From NCBI GenBank assembly GCA_012840085.1, contig DUMB01000014.1, positions 18,340 through 82,339 on the forward strand: a stretch of DNA of 64,000 bases. The letters are read 5' to 3'. Under the pieces are notes generated by a model. It did no database searches. It saw only the letters and a program-made list of their open reading frames with translations, and had not been told where the DNA came from. This document shows positions 8,602-16,014 of the stretch, in pieces. The position numbers and the translations under genes are program-made. The DNA is from Clostridiaceae bacterium (GTDB lineage: Bacteria > Bacillota > Clostridia > Acetivibrionales > DUMB01). The first letter of the stretch is position 1; every line of letters starts with the position of its first letter.

Positions 8602-9738
8602 ATGGGGAGAAGGGAAGATTTTCAAAAGATACTTAATCATGAACAACCTGAAAAGCTTATAATTGATTTTGGAGGAAACCCGTTATCAAGCATGGAAGGG
8701 CAAAGTATGTACAGACTGCTTGAATTTCTCGGATATGACGTGACCGACAAAATAGAGGTCATGCCTTTCGGCAGGGTACGCAGGCTGGATGAAAGGCTGT
8801 TAAAGCACTTTGATATTGATACGAGATCGGTTGGTACGATTTTAAGGCCCCAAAAGTCCCTGTACCAAAGAGTTTCCGACAATGAATATATTGATGAATG
8901 GGGAATAAGGCGCAGATACACGGGTATGTATTGGGATGTAATTGAAGAGCCTCTAAAAGGTGCTACGGTTGATGACCTTGAAAAATATCAGTGGCCCGAT
9001 CCTGAATCTGTTGATATGAATGAGATTGAAGAGTATGCAAGACAGGCAAAAAAACTCTATGAAGAAACCGATTATGTAATATGTGCCGAACATCCCGTGT
9101 ACGGAATATTTGAGCTGGGATGCTGGATGTGCGGCTTTGATGATTTTTTGTTGAAGATGGCAATCGAACCGGATTTTGTAAAGAGGTTCTTCGAAATAGT
9201 GTTGGACTACCAGAAGAAGATAATAGAAATATATTACGGTGCCCTGGGCAAATACATACACTATACATCTAGCGGCGATGATTTTGCTACCCAGTCAAGC
9301 TTATTTATATCACCGGATATGTTCCGTGAGCTGATCAAACCGTATTTCAAAGAAAGGGTAAGCTATACGAAAAAGTTTACCAATGCGGCGTACCTGCATC
9401 ATTCCTGTGGGAGTGTGTTCCCGATTATAGACGATCTTATAGACTGTGGGGCAGATATACTGAATCCGATACAGCCCAAGGCGAAGGATATGCAGCCTGA
9501 AAATCTGAAAAAGACATACGGAAACAGGATTGTGTTCCACGGAGGTATAGACACCCAGGAAATATTGCCCTTTGGGACAAAGGAGAGCATAGAAAAAATT
9601 GTGAAAGATACCATAGAAATAATGAACAGGGATGGAGGGTATATATTTGCAGCAGCACACAACATACAGGAGGATGTGCCTCCTCAAAACCTGGTTTATA
9701 TGTTAGAAGCAGCAATAAAATTTGGAAAAGGATCTTAA
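8602..9738 (+). CDS. URO-D/MtaA-like methyltransferase-family protein
   Basis: The 378-residue protein belongs to the uroporphyrinogen decarboxylase superfamily in its MtaA/CmuA-like branch, whose known members transfer methyl groups between a corrinoid and coenzyme M or related thiols. Visible motifs are REDFQKILNHEQPEK at the N-terminus, YLHHSCGSVFPIIDD with the H-x-C metal motif near residues 270-275, and late FHGGIDTQE and AAHNIQEDVPPQN segments. True HemE enzymes differ in context and motifs, and no other heme genes occur here. The start at ATG 8602 is fixed by GGAGGA just upstream. It heads a cluster of sugar-phosphate genes. Substrate unknown; a methylated or otherwise modified sugar acid is only a guess. 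Confidence 0.8.
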   Translation: MGRREDFQKILNHEQPEKLIIDFGGNPLSSMEGQSMYRLLEFLGYDVTDKIEVMPFGRVRRLDERLLKHFDIDTRSVGTILRPQKSLYQRVSDNEYIDEWGIRRRYTGMYWDVIEEPLKGATVDDLEKYQWPDPESVDMNEIEEYARQAKKLYEETDYVICAEHPVYGIFELGCWMCGFDDFLLKMAIEPDFVKRFFEIVLDYQKKIIEIYYGALGKYIHYTSSGDDFATQSSLFISPDMFRELIKPYFKERVSYTKKFTNAAYLHHSCGSVFPIIDDLIDCGADILNPIQPKAKDMQPENLKKTYGNRIVFHGGIDTQEILPFGTKESIEKIVKDTIEIMNRDGGYIFAAAHNIQEDVPPQNLVYMLEAAIKFGKGS

Positions 9739-9757
9739 AGGAGATGAAGTCAACATT

Positions 9758-10564
9758 ATGGAAATTATAATTAAACTTCCGGATATGAGGCCAAGGCTAA
9801 AAGCAGCGCTTTTTGATTTCGACGGAACCCTTTCGACCTTGAGGTATGGCTGGGAAAACATCATGGAGCCTTTGATGCTGGAGATGATATCCGGAAGCCA
9901 ACCTGCCGATGAAAACCTGATCGGCGAAGTAAGAGAATACATAGACAAATCCACAGGAATTCAGACGATTTACCAGATGCAGTGGCTTGCAGAAGCGGTA
10001 AAAAGGTATGGGAGGAACAAGGGCCTGCCCGATGACCCCTGGTGGTATAAGGCCGAATACAACAGAAGGCTGATGGAAATGGTTGAAAAGAGGAAGGCAG
10101 AGATTTTAGAAGGGCATAAATCTCCTAAAGAGTATCTGATTAAAGGCAGCAAAGCTTTTCTTGAGGCGCTGCTTAATAAGGGCATAGAAATTTATGTGGC
10201 AAGCGGCACGGACCATCCCGATGTAACAGCTGAGGCTGAAGTTCTCGGACTTAGCGGCTATTTTAAGGAAATAGCGGGGGCGCCTTTGGGCAAGGCCGAC
10301 TGCTCCAAGGAAGCCGTTTTGAGAAAGCTGGTGGATGTAAATAAACTTGAAGGGCCGGAGCTCATGGTAATCGGCGACGGAAGGGTGGAGATCGCCCTGG
10401 GAAGAGAAGTGGGAGCCATAACCCTTGGAGTGGCAAGCGACGAGGAAAAGCGCAGCGGAATAAACGAGACAAAGAGAAAGAGGCTTGTCAATGCTGGTTC
10501 CCATGCAATTGTAGGGGATTTTGAAGAATTGGATGCTATACTTGAGTGGTTAAAGTTAAGCTGA
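9758..10564 (+). CDS. HAD-superfamily phosphatase-like hydrolase
   Basis: The 268-residue protein carries the four HAD motifs in order: FDFDGTLS near residue 27 with the nucleophilic aspartate, VASGTD near residue 150 (motif II), the lysine of LGKADCSK near residue 180 (motif III), and GDGRVEIALG near residue 210 (motif IV, with Glu where Asp is commoner). The long helical insertion after motif I is a cap domain, as in sugar-phosphate phosphatases. ATG 9758 is 20 bases after the preceding stop; AAAGGAG at 9737-9743 is somewhat distant, so the start is moderately certain. In this cluster a GmhB-like role on a sugar bisphosphate is plausible but not proven. Confidence 0.85.
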   Translation: MEIIIKLPDMRPRLKAALFDFDGTLSTLRYGWENIMEPLMLEMISGSQPADENLIGEVREYIDKSTGIQTIYQMQWLAEAVKRYGRNKGLPDDPWWYKAEYNRRLMEMVEKRKAEILEGHKSPKEYLIKGSKAFLEALLNKGIEIYVASGTDHPDVTAEAEVLGLSGYFKEIAGAPLGKADCSKEAVLRKLVDVNKLEGPELMVIGDGRVEIALGREVGAITLGVASDEEKRSGINETKRKRLVNAGSHAIVGDFEELDAILEWLKLS

Positions 10565-10606
10565 TAAGCACTATTTGAATCACTATTTGCAAAGGAGGCA
10601 ATGCAT

Positions 10607-11608
10607 GTGAAAGACAATAATATTATTGGTGACCAGCTTGATTTTTCGAATATAAAAACTTACCCGGTAAAGGAAAGAAGGAATCTTGTAACCATTGAGA
10701 ATATGGCAAGGCCGGGGGAGGACAGCATCCCGGACTGGGGCGGAGAAGATTTCGATGAGCTTGTAGAACGCATAATAGAGGCCAGGACTGCCGGAAGGCC
10801 GGTTATATGGTCGATGGGAGCCCACGTTATTAAAAACGGCCTGTCGAGGTATATCATCGAGCTGATTAAAAGAGGGTTTATAACCCATGTTTCGGGCAAC
10901 GGGGCGGTCAGCATCCATGACTTCGAGCTGGCATTCAACGGAGGGACATCCGAAGACGTGCCCACAGCGATAGAAGACGGTTCATTTGGGATGTGGGAGG
11001 AAACGGGAAGATGGATGAATGAAGCCCTGAAGACCGGCGCTGAAAAGGGCATGGGATACGGCGAAAGCCTTGCGGTTTATGTGGAGAACTATCCGGAAAG
11101 GTTCCCTTACAAAGATGACTGCGTTTTCTACCAGGCTTACAAAAACGGGGTGCCAGCAACGTATCATATAGCCATCGGCACCGATATCATCCACCAGCAT
11201 CCGACGGTGGATTTCGGAGCCATCGGAGCGACCAGCGGAGCGGACTTTCGCAAGTTTTGCTATTCGGTATCAAGGCTCGAAGGAGGGGTGTTCCTGAACT
11301 TCGGTTCCGGGGTAATAGGGCCTGAAGTGTTTCTAAAAGCCCTTTCAATAGCCAGGAACCTCGGATACGCTACATACAGGATAACTACAGCCAATTTCGA
11401 CCTGGTAGATCTTGGCGACTACCGCTCCAAAATTGGATATAACGACCCCCATTATTATTACAGGCCCAGGAAGAACATAGTGAACAGGCCTACCAGCAGG
11501 GGTGGCAAGGGCTGGCATTTCTGCGGCGACCATAAGGTGACGATACCCAATCTTTACAAAAAATTGATAAGCAGGCTTCCGGAGGTGAAGAAGGGTGTCA
11601 TCGGCTGA
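10607..11608 (+). CDS. Deoxyhypusine-synthase-like protein, function unknown
   Basis: About 333 residues with the deoxyhypusine-synthase Rossmann-like fold pattern: WSMGAHVIKNGLSRYI near residue 65, HVSGNGAVSIHDFE near residue 90, FNGGTSEDV shortly after, and a GSGVIGPEVF nucleotide-binding-like loop near residue 230. Bacteria lack eIF5A, and bacterial members of this superfamily are mostly uncharacterised or act in polyamine chemistry. I could not locate the catalytic lysine of true DHS. AAAGGAGG at 10591-10598 fits GTG 10607 better (8 bases) than ATG 10601 (2 bases). It sits between the HAD and HldE-like genes and overlaps the latter, so an NAD-dependent step on a sugar derivative is possible (inference). 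Confidence 0.75.
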   Translation: MKDNNIIGDQLDFSNIKTYPVKERRNLVTIENMARPGEDSIPDWGGEDFDELVERIIEARTAGRPVIWSMGAHVIKNGLSRYIIELIKRGFITHVSGNGAVSIHDFELAFNGGTSEDVPTAIEDGSFGMWEETGRWMNEALKTGAEKGMGYGESLAVYVENYPERFPYKDDCVFYQAYKNGVPATYHIAIGTDIIHQHPTVDFGAIGATSGADFRKFCYSVSRLEGGVFLNFGSGVIGPEVFLKALSIARNLGYATYRITTANFDLVDLGDYRSKIGYNDPHYYYRPRKNIVNRPTSRGGKGWHFCGDHKVTIPNLYKKLISRLPEVKKGVIG

Positions 11609-12659
11609 CTTTACCACATTTAACGGTATAGACGGAAAAAGGCTGGAGGAAATTCTAGAGGGCATTTCTAAAATAAAAGTGGCCCTGATAGGCGACATCT
11701 GCCTGGATGTATACTGGAGAGCGGATATGACTAAAAGCGAGCTTTCAAGGGAGACTCCCCATTTCCCCCTGCCTGTCGTTGAAGAACGGATGTCCCCTGG
11801 AGGCGGCGGCAACGCGGTGGCCAACATAGCAGCCCTTAAACCGGCCAAGACTCATGTATTGAGCGTTGCGGGAAACGATTGGAGGGGAAAGGCGCTGATC
11901 CAGGAATTCATAAACCGGGGCATTGACACCAGAGGCATAATCATCAGCGATAAAATAGTGACAAATGCCTACTGCAAGCCCATGAGGAAAGGAATTTCAG
12001 ACTTGGAATATGAAGACCCCAGGATCGATTTTGCCAACTATGATGTGCTTCCTCCAGAGGAGGAAGAAAGGCTGCTGGCAAGTTTGGAAGAGGTTGCCGG
12101 AAAAATTGATGTGTTGTGCGTCTCGGATCAGTTGGCCTATGGTTGTATAACACAGCGGATTAGGGAAAAGATTATAGAATTGGGCAGGCAAGGCCTGACG
12201 GTTGTTGCAGACAGCCGGGACAGGATAGCGATGTATACGGATGTCATATTAAAGCCTAATGAAGTAGAGGGGTGTAGGGCGGTATACGGCGGCAACGCCC
12301 CTAAAGGGGCAGCCTTTGAGGAGCTGCTTGCTGCAGCAAGACTTCTGTCACAAAGAAACAATTCAAGGGTCTGTATGACTTTGGGTCCGAAAGGGTGCAT
12401 TTATGTAGATAAAAAGAAGGCTGCATATGTACCCTCTTATGCTGTACAAGCTCCCATAGACACCTGCGGAGCGGGGGATACTTTCCTTGCGGCCTTTTCC
12501 TGCGCTTTGGCGGCAGGAGCGGAGGGCTTTGAAGCTGCTTCCTTTGCAAACATGGCTGCTGATGTAACCATAAAGAAGGTTGGGATGACAGGTACTGCAG
12601 CCCCCGAAGAAATAAGAGCAAGATATTGTGAAATAAGGAATAATAATGGTTTAATATAG
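11595..12659 (+). CDS. PfkB-family carbohydrate kinase, HldE N-domain-like
   Basis: The 354-residue protein has the ribokinase/PfkB fold with N-terminal features of heptose-7-phosphate kinase (HldE/RfaE domain I): ALIGDICLDVYW near residue 30 and SPGGGGNAVANIAAL near residue 70. The catalytic CGAGDTFLAAF (anion hole and general-base aspartate) lies near residue 297. It lacks the C-terminal nucleotidyltransferase domain of bifunctional HldE. GTG 11595 follows GGAGGTG by 7 bases and overlaps the preceding gene by 14 bases, indicating translational coupling. With the GmhA-like isomerase nearby, phosphorylation of a ketose/aldose phosphate is the likely reaction; the exact sugar is unknown. Confidence 0.87.
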   Translation: MSSADFTTFNGIDGKRLEEILEGISKIKVALIGDICLDVYWRADMTKSELSRETPHFPLPVVEERMSPGGGGNAVANIAALKPAKTHVLSVAGNDWRGKALIQEFINRGIDTRGIIISDKIVTNAYCKPMRKGISDLEYEDPRIDFANYDVLPPEEEERLLASLEEVAGKIDVLCVSDQLAYGCITQRIREKIIELGRQGLTVVADSRDRIAMYTDVILKPNEVEGCRAVYGGNAPKGAAFEELLAAARLLSQRNNSRVCMTLGPKGCIYVDKKKAAYVPSYAVQAPIDTCGAGDTFLAAFSCALAAGAEGFEAASFANMAADVTIKKVGMTGTAAPEEIRARYCEIRNNNGLI

Positions 12660-12674
12660 TTTACGGGTGATTTG

Positions 12675-13655
12675 ATGAAGAAACTGTTAGGAATTGATAT
12701 TGGCGGCACCAAATGTGCTGTTATCCTGGGAAACTATGACTGCGAAGCCACGGGCAATGTAACAATTATTGACAGGGTGGCTTTTCCCACAGAAGTGGAT
12801 AAAGGCCTTGACCATACCCTAGGCAGGATGATTGGAAGTATTGATGCCATATTAAAAGCGAATAATTGGAAAGCTGAGGAGCTATACGGCATCGGCATAA
12901 GCTGTGGAGGCCCTCTTGACAGCAAAAGGGGAATAATCATGTCACCTCCCAATCTTATAGGTTGGGATGATGTTCATATAGTGGAAATGCTTGAAAACAG
13001 GTATGGAATAAAAACAAAGCTCCAGAACGACGCTAACGCCTGTGCCCTGGCAGAATGGAAATTCGGTGCAGGAAGGGGATACAGGAACGTGGTGTTCCTT
13101 ACCTTCGGCACAGGCATGGGTGCAGGCCTTATACTTGACGGGAGGCTTTATACCGGTACAAACGACATGGCCGGGGAGGTAGGCCATATAAGGCTGGCTG
13201 ACAACGGGCCTGTAGGATATGGCAAATCAGGCTCCTTTGAAGGATTCTGCAGTGGAGGAGGCATTGCGCAGCTGGCCAGGATGAAGGTGCTGGAGAAACT
13301 GCAGTCGGGAGAAAAGATTTCCTTTTGCAAGAGCATGGATGAGCTGTATCGCCTTGACGCGAAGATTGTCGGCGATGCGGCTGAAAAAGGGGATGAGCTG
13401 GCAAAGGAGATTTACAGGATATCGGGACGCTATCTCGGCAAAGGACTTTCAATACTGATAGATATTTTGAACCCTGAGATTATCATTATAGGCAGCATTT
13501 TTACAAGAAGCAGGGAATTGTTGTGGCCTGAGGCTCATGAAGTGATAAAAAGGGAATGCCTTAGCTATTCGCAAAAGGTATGCAAGGTTGTCACTTCGGG
13601 CCTTGGGGAAAAGATCGGAGATTATGCTGCCCTGGCGGTAGCTGCAAACGAATAG
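12675..13655 (+). CDS. ROK-family sugar kinase
   Basis: 326 residues with the ROK/actin-like ATPase signature: LGIDIGGTKCAV at the N-terminus (phosphate-1 loop), GIGISCGGPLD near residue 77, LQNDANACALAEW near residue 118 with the catalytic aspartate, and TFGTGMGAGLILDG. The canonical ROK zinc motif CxCGxxGCxE is not present; the equivalent loop reads GFCSGGGIAQLA, a variant found in some sugar-kinase branches. ATG 12675 is used rather than the preceding TTG 12672. It has no DNA-binding domain, so it is an enzyme, unlike the ROK protein at 14319. Glucose, mannose or a related sugar is the expected substrate class. Confidence 0.88.
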   Translation: MKKLLGIDIGGTKCAVILGNYDCEATGNVTIIDRVAFPTEVDKGLDHTLGRMIGSIDAILKANNWKAEELYGIGISCGGPLDSKRGIIMSPPNLIGWDDVHIVEMLENRYGIKTKLQNDANACALAEWKFGAGRGYRNVVFLTFGTGMGAGLILDGRLYTGTNDMAGEVGHIRLADNGPVGYGKSGSFEGFCSGGGIAQLARMKVLEKLQSGEKISFCKSMDELYRLDAKIVGDAAEKGDELAKEIYRISGRYLGKGLSILIDILNPEIIIIGSIFTRSRELLWPEAHEVIKRECLSYSQKVCKVVTSGLGEKIGDYAALAVAANE

Positions 13656-13668
13656 GAGGAATGTGACG

Positions 13669-14322
13669 ATGAAGCGGGCGGTAAGGGAAATTTTCGAGGA
13701 ATTGTTTTCAAGAATACCCGAGCTGGAGGTTTGCAAAGAGGATATAGAAAATGCCTTCAGCCTTATAAAACAGTGCTACGAAAACGGAGGAAAGGTGATG
13801 ACTTGCGGGAACGGAGGAAGTGCAGCAGACTCCGAGCATATCGTTGGGGAGCTGATGAAGGGATTTGTCCTGAAGCGTAAAATTTGCGACAGGGATAAGG
13901 AAATAATAAGGGCGGCTTTTCCGGAAGAAGCGGACTACCTGTGTGAAAACCTCCAGGGCGTCTTGCCTGCAATTTCGCTGGTGAGCCAGACATCTATTTC
14001 AACGGCTTTCATCAATGATGTAGCCGCCGATATGGTATATGCCCAGCAGGTTTATGGGTATGCCCGCAAAGGGGATATTTTGATAGGCATCAGCACATCG
14101 GGAAATGCCGCCAATGTAGCCAATGCCGTAAAAGTAGCAAAGGCTTTCGGGGTTAGGACTATCGGAATGACTGGAAAGGAGGGAGGGCTGCTGAAGGATT
14201 TGTGCGACGTCACCATCAAAGTGCCCTCTGATATAACCTTCAAAATCCAGGAGTATCACCTTCCGGTGTACCATGCGATATGCGCCGCAGTTGAGGCGGA
14301 GTTTTTCGGTGAACAGTCATGA
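13669..14322 (+). CDS. SIS-domain sugar-phosphate isomerase, GmhA-like
   Basis: 217 residues with one SIS domain. The phosphate-binding MTCGNGGSAADSEH (residues about 44-57) and ISTSGNAANVANA (near residue 145) closely resemble sedoheptulose-7-phosphate isomerase GmhA, and a late EYHLPVYHAICAAVE carries the family's conserved histidines. An extra segment between the two motifs (residues about 70-110) is longer than in typical GmhA. ATG 13669 is chosen because AGGAGGA ends 8 bases before it; GTG 13663 would be too close. The last codon overlaps the next start (ATGA). It fits a pathway with the HldE-like kinase and the HAD phosphatase. Confidence 0.88.
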   Translation: MKRAVREIFEELFSRIPELEVCKEDIENAFSLIKQCYENGGKVMTCGNGGSAADSEHIVGELMKGFVLKRKICDRDKEIIRAAFPEEADYLCENLQGVLPAISLVSQTSISTAFINDVAADMVYAQQVYGYARKGDILIGISTSGNAANVANAVKVAKAFGVRTIGMTGKEGGLLKDLCDVTIKVPSDITFKIQEYHLPVYHAICAAVEAEFFGEQS

Positions 14323-15482
14323 ATAACAGCGCAAGAAATTCGGCTTATACCAAGTCATATAACAGAAAGCTCATAACAGGCATTATTCACAGGGAGCCTG
14401 TATCGAGGGCTGAATTGGCGAGAAAAACAGGCCTTACCCGGGCTGCGGTGTCAATTATTGTGGATGAGCTTATTTCTGACGGATTTGTCGTCGAAAAAGG
14501 GGTTGCGGAGGCAGAACTGGGGAGAAAGCCGGTGCTGCTGGACATTAACCCCGAAAGCTGCTATGCTTTGGGTCTGAACATATCCAGGGATAAATGCTCC
14601 CTGGGGATTGTGAATTTAAAAGGCGAGCTGAAAGCAAGAAAAGAGATAGATCTCTCGAGTGCGGCGGATGCAGGTGAAGCTTTGAAAATTATATCCGAAG
14701 AAATAAAAAGGATGCACCTTGAAACAGGTACGGCTCCTAAGAAACTGCTGGGGCTTGGCATAAGCACGCCCGGGCCGGTCGATGTGTTCAGCGGCACTAT
14801 AATCAATCCTCCTAATTTCGACATGTGGAAAAATGTAAACATTGTAGGGGAACTTAAAAAAGAGTTTCCCTGCAATATTCTGCTGGAGAACAATTCTGCG
14901 GCCCTGGCTTTAGCGGAGAAATACTATGGGCTGGGTAAAAAATTCAGCAATTTTATACTGATGGTAGTTGACACGGGCATAGGCTCCGGGATTGTAATAA
15001 ATGACAAGCTTTACAGGGGATTCGGGGGGTTTGGAGGGGAGATCGGACATACCTCCATAAACGTGAACGGAGACTTGTGCAGCTGCGGCAACGTGGGCTG
15101 CCTTGAAGTGTATGCTTCAATGCCCGCCGTTTTAAAGAAGGCAAAAAGAATTGAGCCAGGCATATCTTCCTGGAATGAAATAGTAGATAGGGCTGAAGCA
15201 GGTGATACGCGCTTTTTGGAGATAGTTGAAGAAGAGGCAAGGTACCTGTCGGCCGGCATAGTTAATGTCGTCAATATACTTGAAATTGAAGCTGTCGTTC
15301 TTACAGGGGATATCTTCTATAAACACGGGATAATCATGGACAGTCTGTCCAGGTATGTCAATGAACGGGCTATGACGAGAAAGGTCCACCGTGTGGGGCT
15401 ATACGCCTCCGAGATAGCAAAAAATGCAGATATCATAGGGGCAGCCACAATCGTTATTGATGATTTTATTCGTTTATATTAA
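14319..15482 (+). CDS. ROK-family transcriptional regulator (NagC/XylR type)
   Basis: 387 residues: an N-terminal winged helix (RAELARKTGLTRAAVSIIV near residues 30-48) followed by a ROK sugar-binding domain (GLGISTPGPVD near residue 145, LLENNSAALALAE near residue 187) with an intact zinc motif CSCGNVGCLE near residue 250. It starts inside the stop of the isomerase gene, so it is co-expressed with the cluster and probably autoregulates it in response to a sugar or sugar phosphate. It is the last gene of the cluster; a weak hairpin lies at 15526-15543. Confidence 0.9.
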   Translation: MNNSARNSAYTKSYNRKLITGIIHREPVSRAELARKTGLTRAAVSIIVDELISDGFVVEKGVAEAELGRKPVLLDINPESCYALGLNISRDKCSLGIVNLKGELKARKEIDLSSAADAGEALKIISEEIKRMHLETGTAPKKLLGLGISTPGPVDVFSGTIINPPNFDMWKNVNIVGELKKEFPCNILLENNSAALALAEKYYGLGKKFSNFILMVVDTGIGSGIVINDKLYRGFGGFGGEIGHTSINVNGDLCSCGNVGCLEVYASMPAVLKKAKRIEPGISSWNEIVDRAEAGDTRFLEIVEEEARYLSAGIVNVVNILEIEAVVLTGDIFYKHGIIMDSLSRYVNERAMTRKVHRVGLYASEIAKNADIIGAATIVIDDFIRLY

Positions 15483-15578
15483 TTATTTATAGATTATTTA
15501 TATTATTAATGAAGAAATAATACGTAGCATAAAAACTTATGCTGCAACTATTGCAACCGGTACTGCAACGAAGAAGAG

Positions 15579-15624
15579 ATTTGATAAGATTAAATGAATA
15601 AATTTGATAAGATTAAATGAATAA
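15579..15624. repeat. Two tandem copies of a 23-bp direct repeat
   Basis: ATTTGATAAGATTAAATGAA begins at 15579 and again at 15602, with unit length 23 bp. It lies in an A+T-rich 365-base gap after the ROK regulator in which no gene is visible. Just upstream TGCAAC occurs three times (15543-15569). Confidence 0.7.
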
Positions 15625-15704
15625 TAAGAAGATTTATTAGTTGCAAAAGGCTCTAAATAAAGGATCATAAGGAAAGATAAAGTGTATCAAGTTGAATGCT
15701 AAAT

Positions 15705-15832
15705 CCATGGCAAGGATGGGGTCACTGTTCGATTCCGATTGAGGGCTCCAAAATAAAATCAAGGCTTTCAGGACTTCAATGTTGTTATATGAAGTGAAAA
15801 GTACAACAATTTTGAAACAATTGAAGTAAAAA
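15705..15832 (+). repeat. Interspersed non-coding repeat, copy A
   Basis: The segment around TTCGATTCCGATTGAGGGCT (core near 15728-15747), then AAATCAAGGCTTTCAG and, after a gap, GAAAAGTACAACAATTTTG (tail 15794-15832), matches a region at 37786-38002 in the same order. A shorter match lies at 46927-46973. It is non-coding. Confidence 0.65.
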
Positions 15833-15847
15833 CAATTGATGTAAAAA

Positions 15848-16013
15848 TGATAAATGGACTACTAAAAAAGCAGTCCATTTTATTATGGGCTTTAGCCTGT
15901 TGAGCATGAGCGAATTTCTCAGGCGAGAAATGAGCCATGCGAAACAAAAAACCACCCGCTATGAAGTGAACCCCTTTCATTAGTATTTTGTCTAACGAAA
16001 GGGGTTCACTTCA
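15848..16013. mobile_element. Remnant of an IS3/IS150-like insertion-sequence end
   Basis: TGAAGTGAACCCCTTTCATT (15962-15981) and its near-perfect inverted copy (15994-16013, one mismatch) face each other across a 12-base gap. The sequence type TGAAGTGAACCCC...GTTAGACA resembles termini of IS3-family IS150-group elements (from memory of the family, not a search). Upstream, TAAATGGACT/AGTCCATTTTA at 15850-15884 is another hairpin. No transposase frame remains. The element abuts and appears to truncate the pseudogene that follows. Confidence 0.5.
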
Positions 16014-16014
16014 G

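Noticed and set aside
8602..9738. Annotation as true heme-pathway HemE
   Set aside because: Motifs and context are of the MtaA/CmuA-like branch, with no heme genes nearby.
13669..14322. Naming the isomerase gmhA
   Set aside because: The motifs are GmhA-like but the inserted segment and the cluster context differ, so the substrate is not secure.
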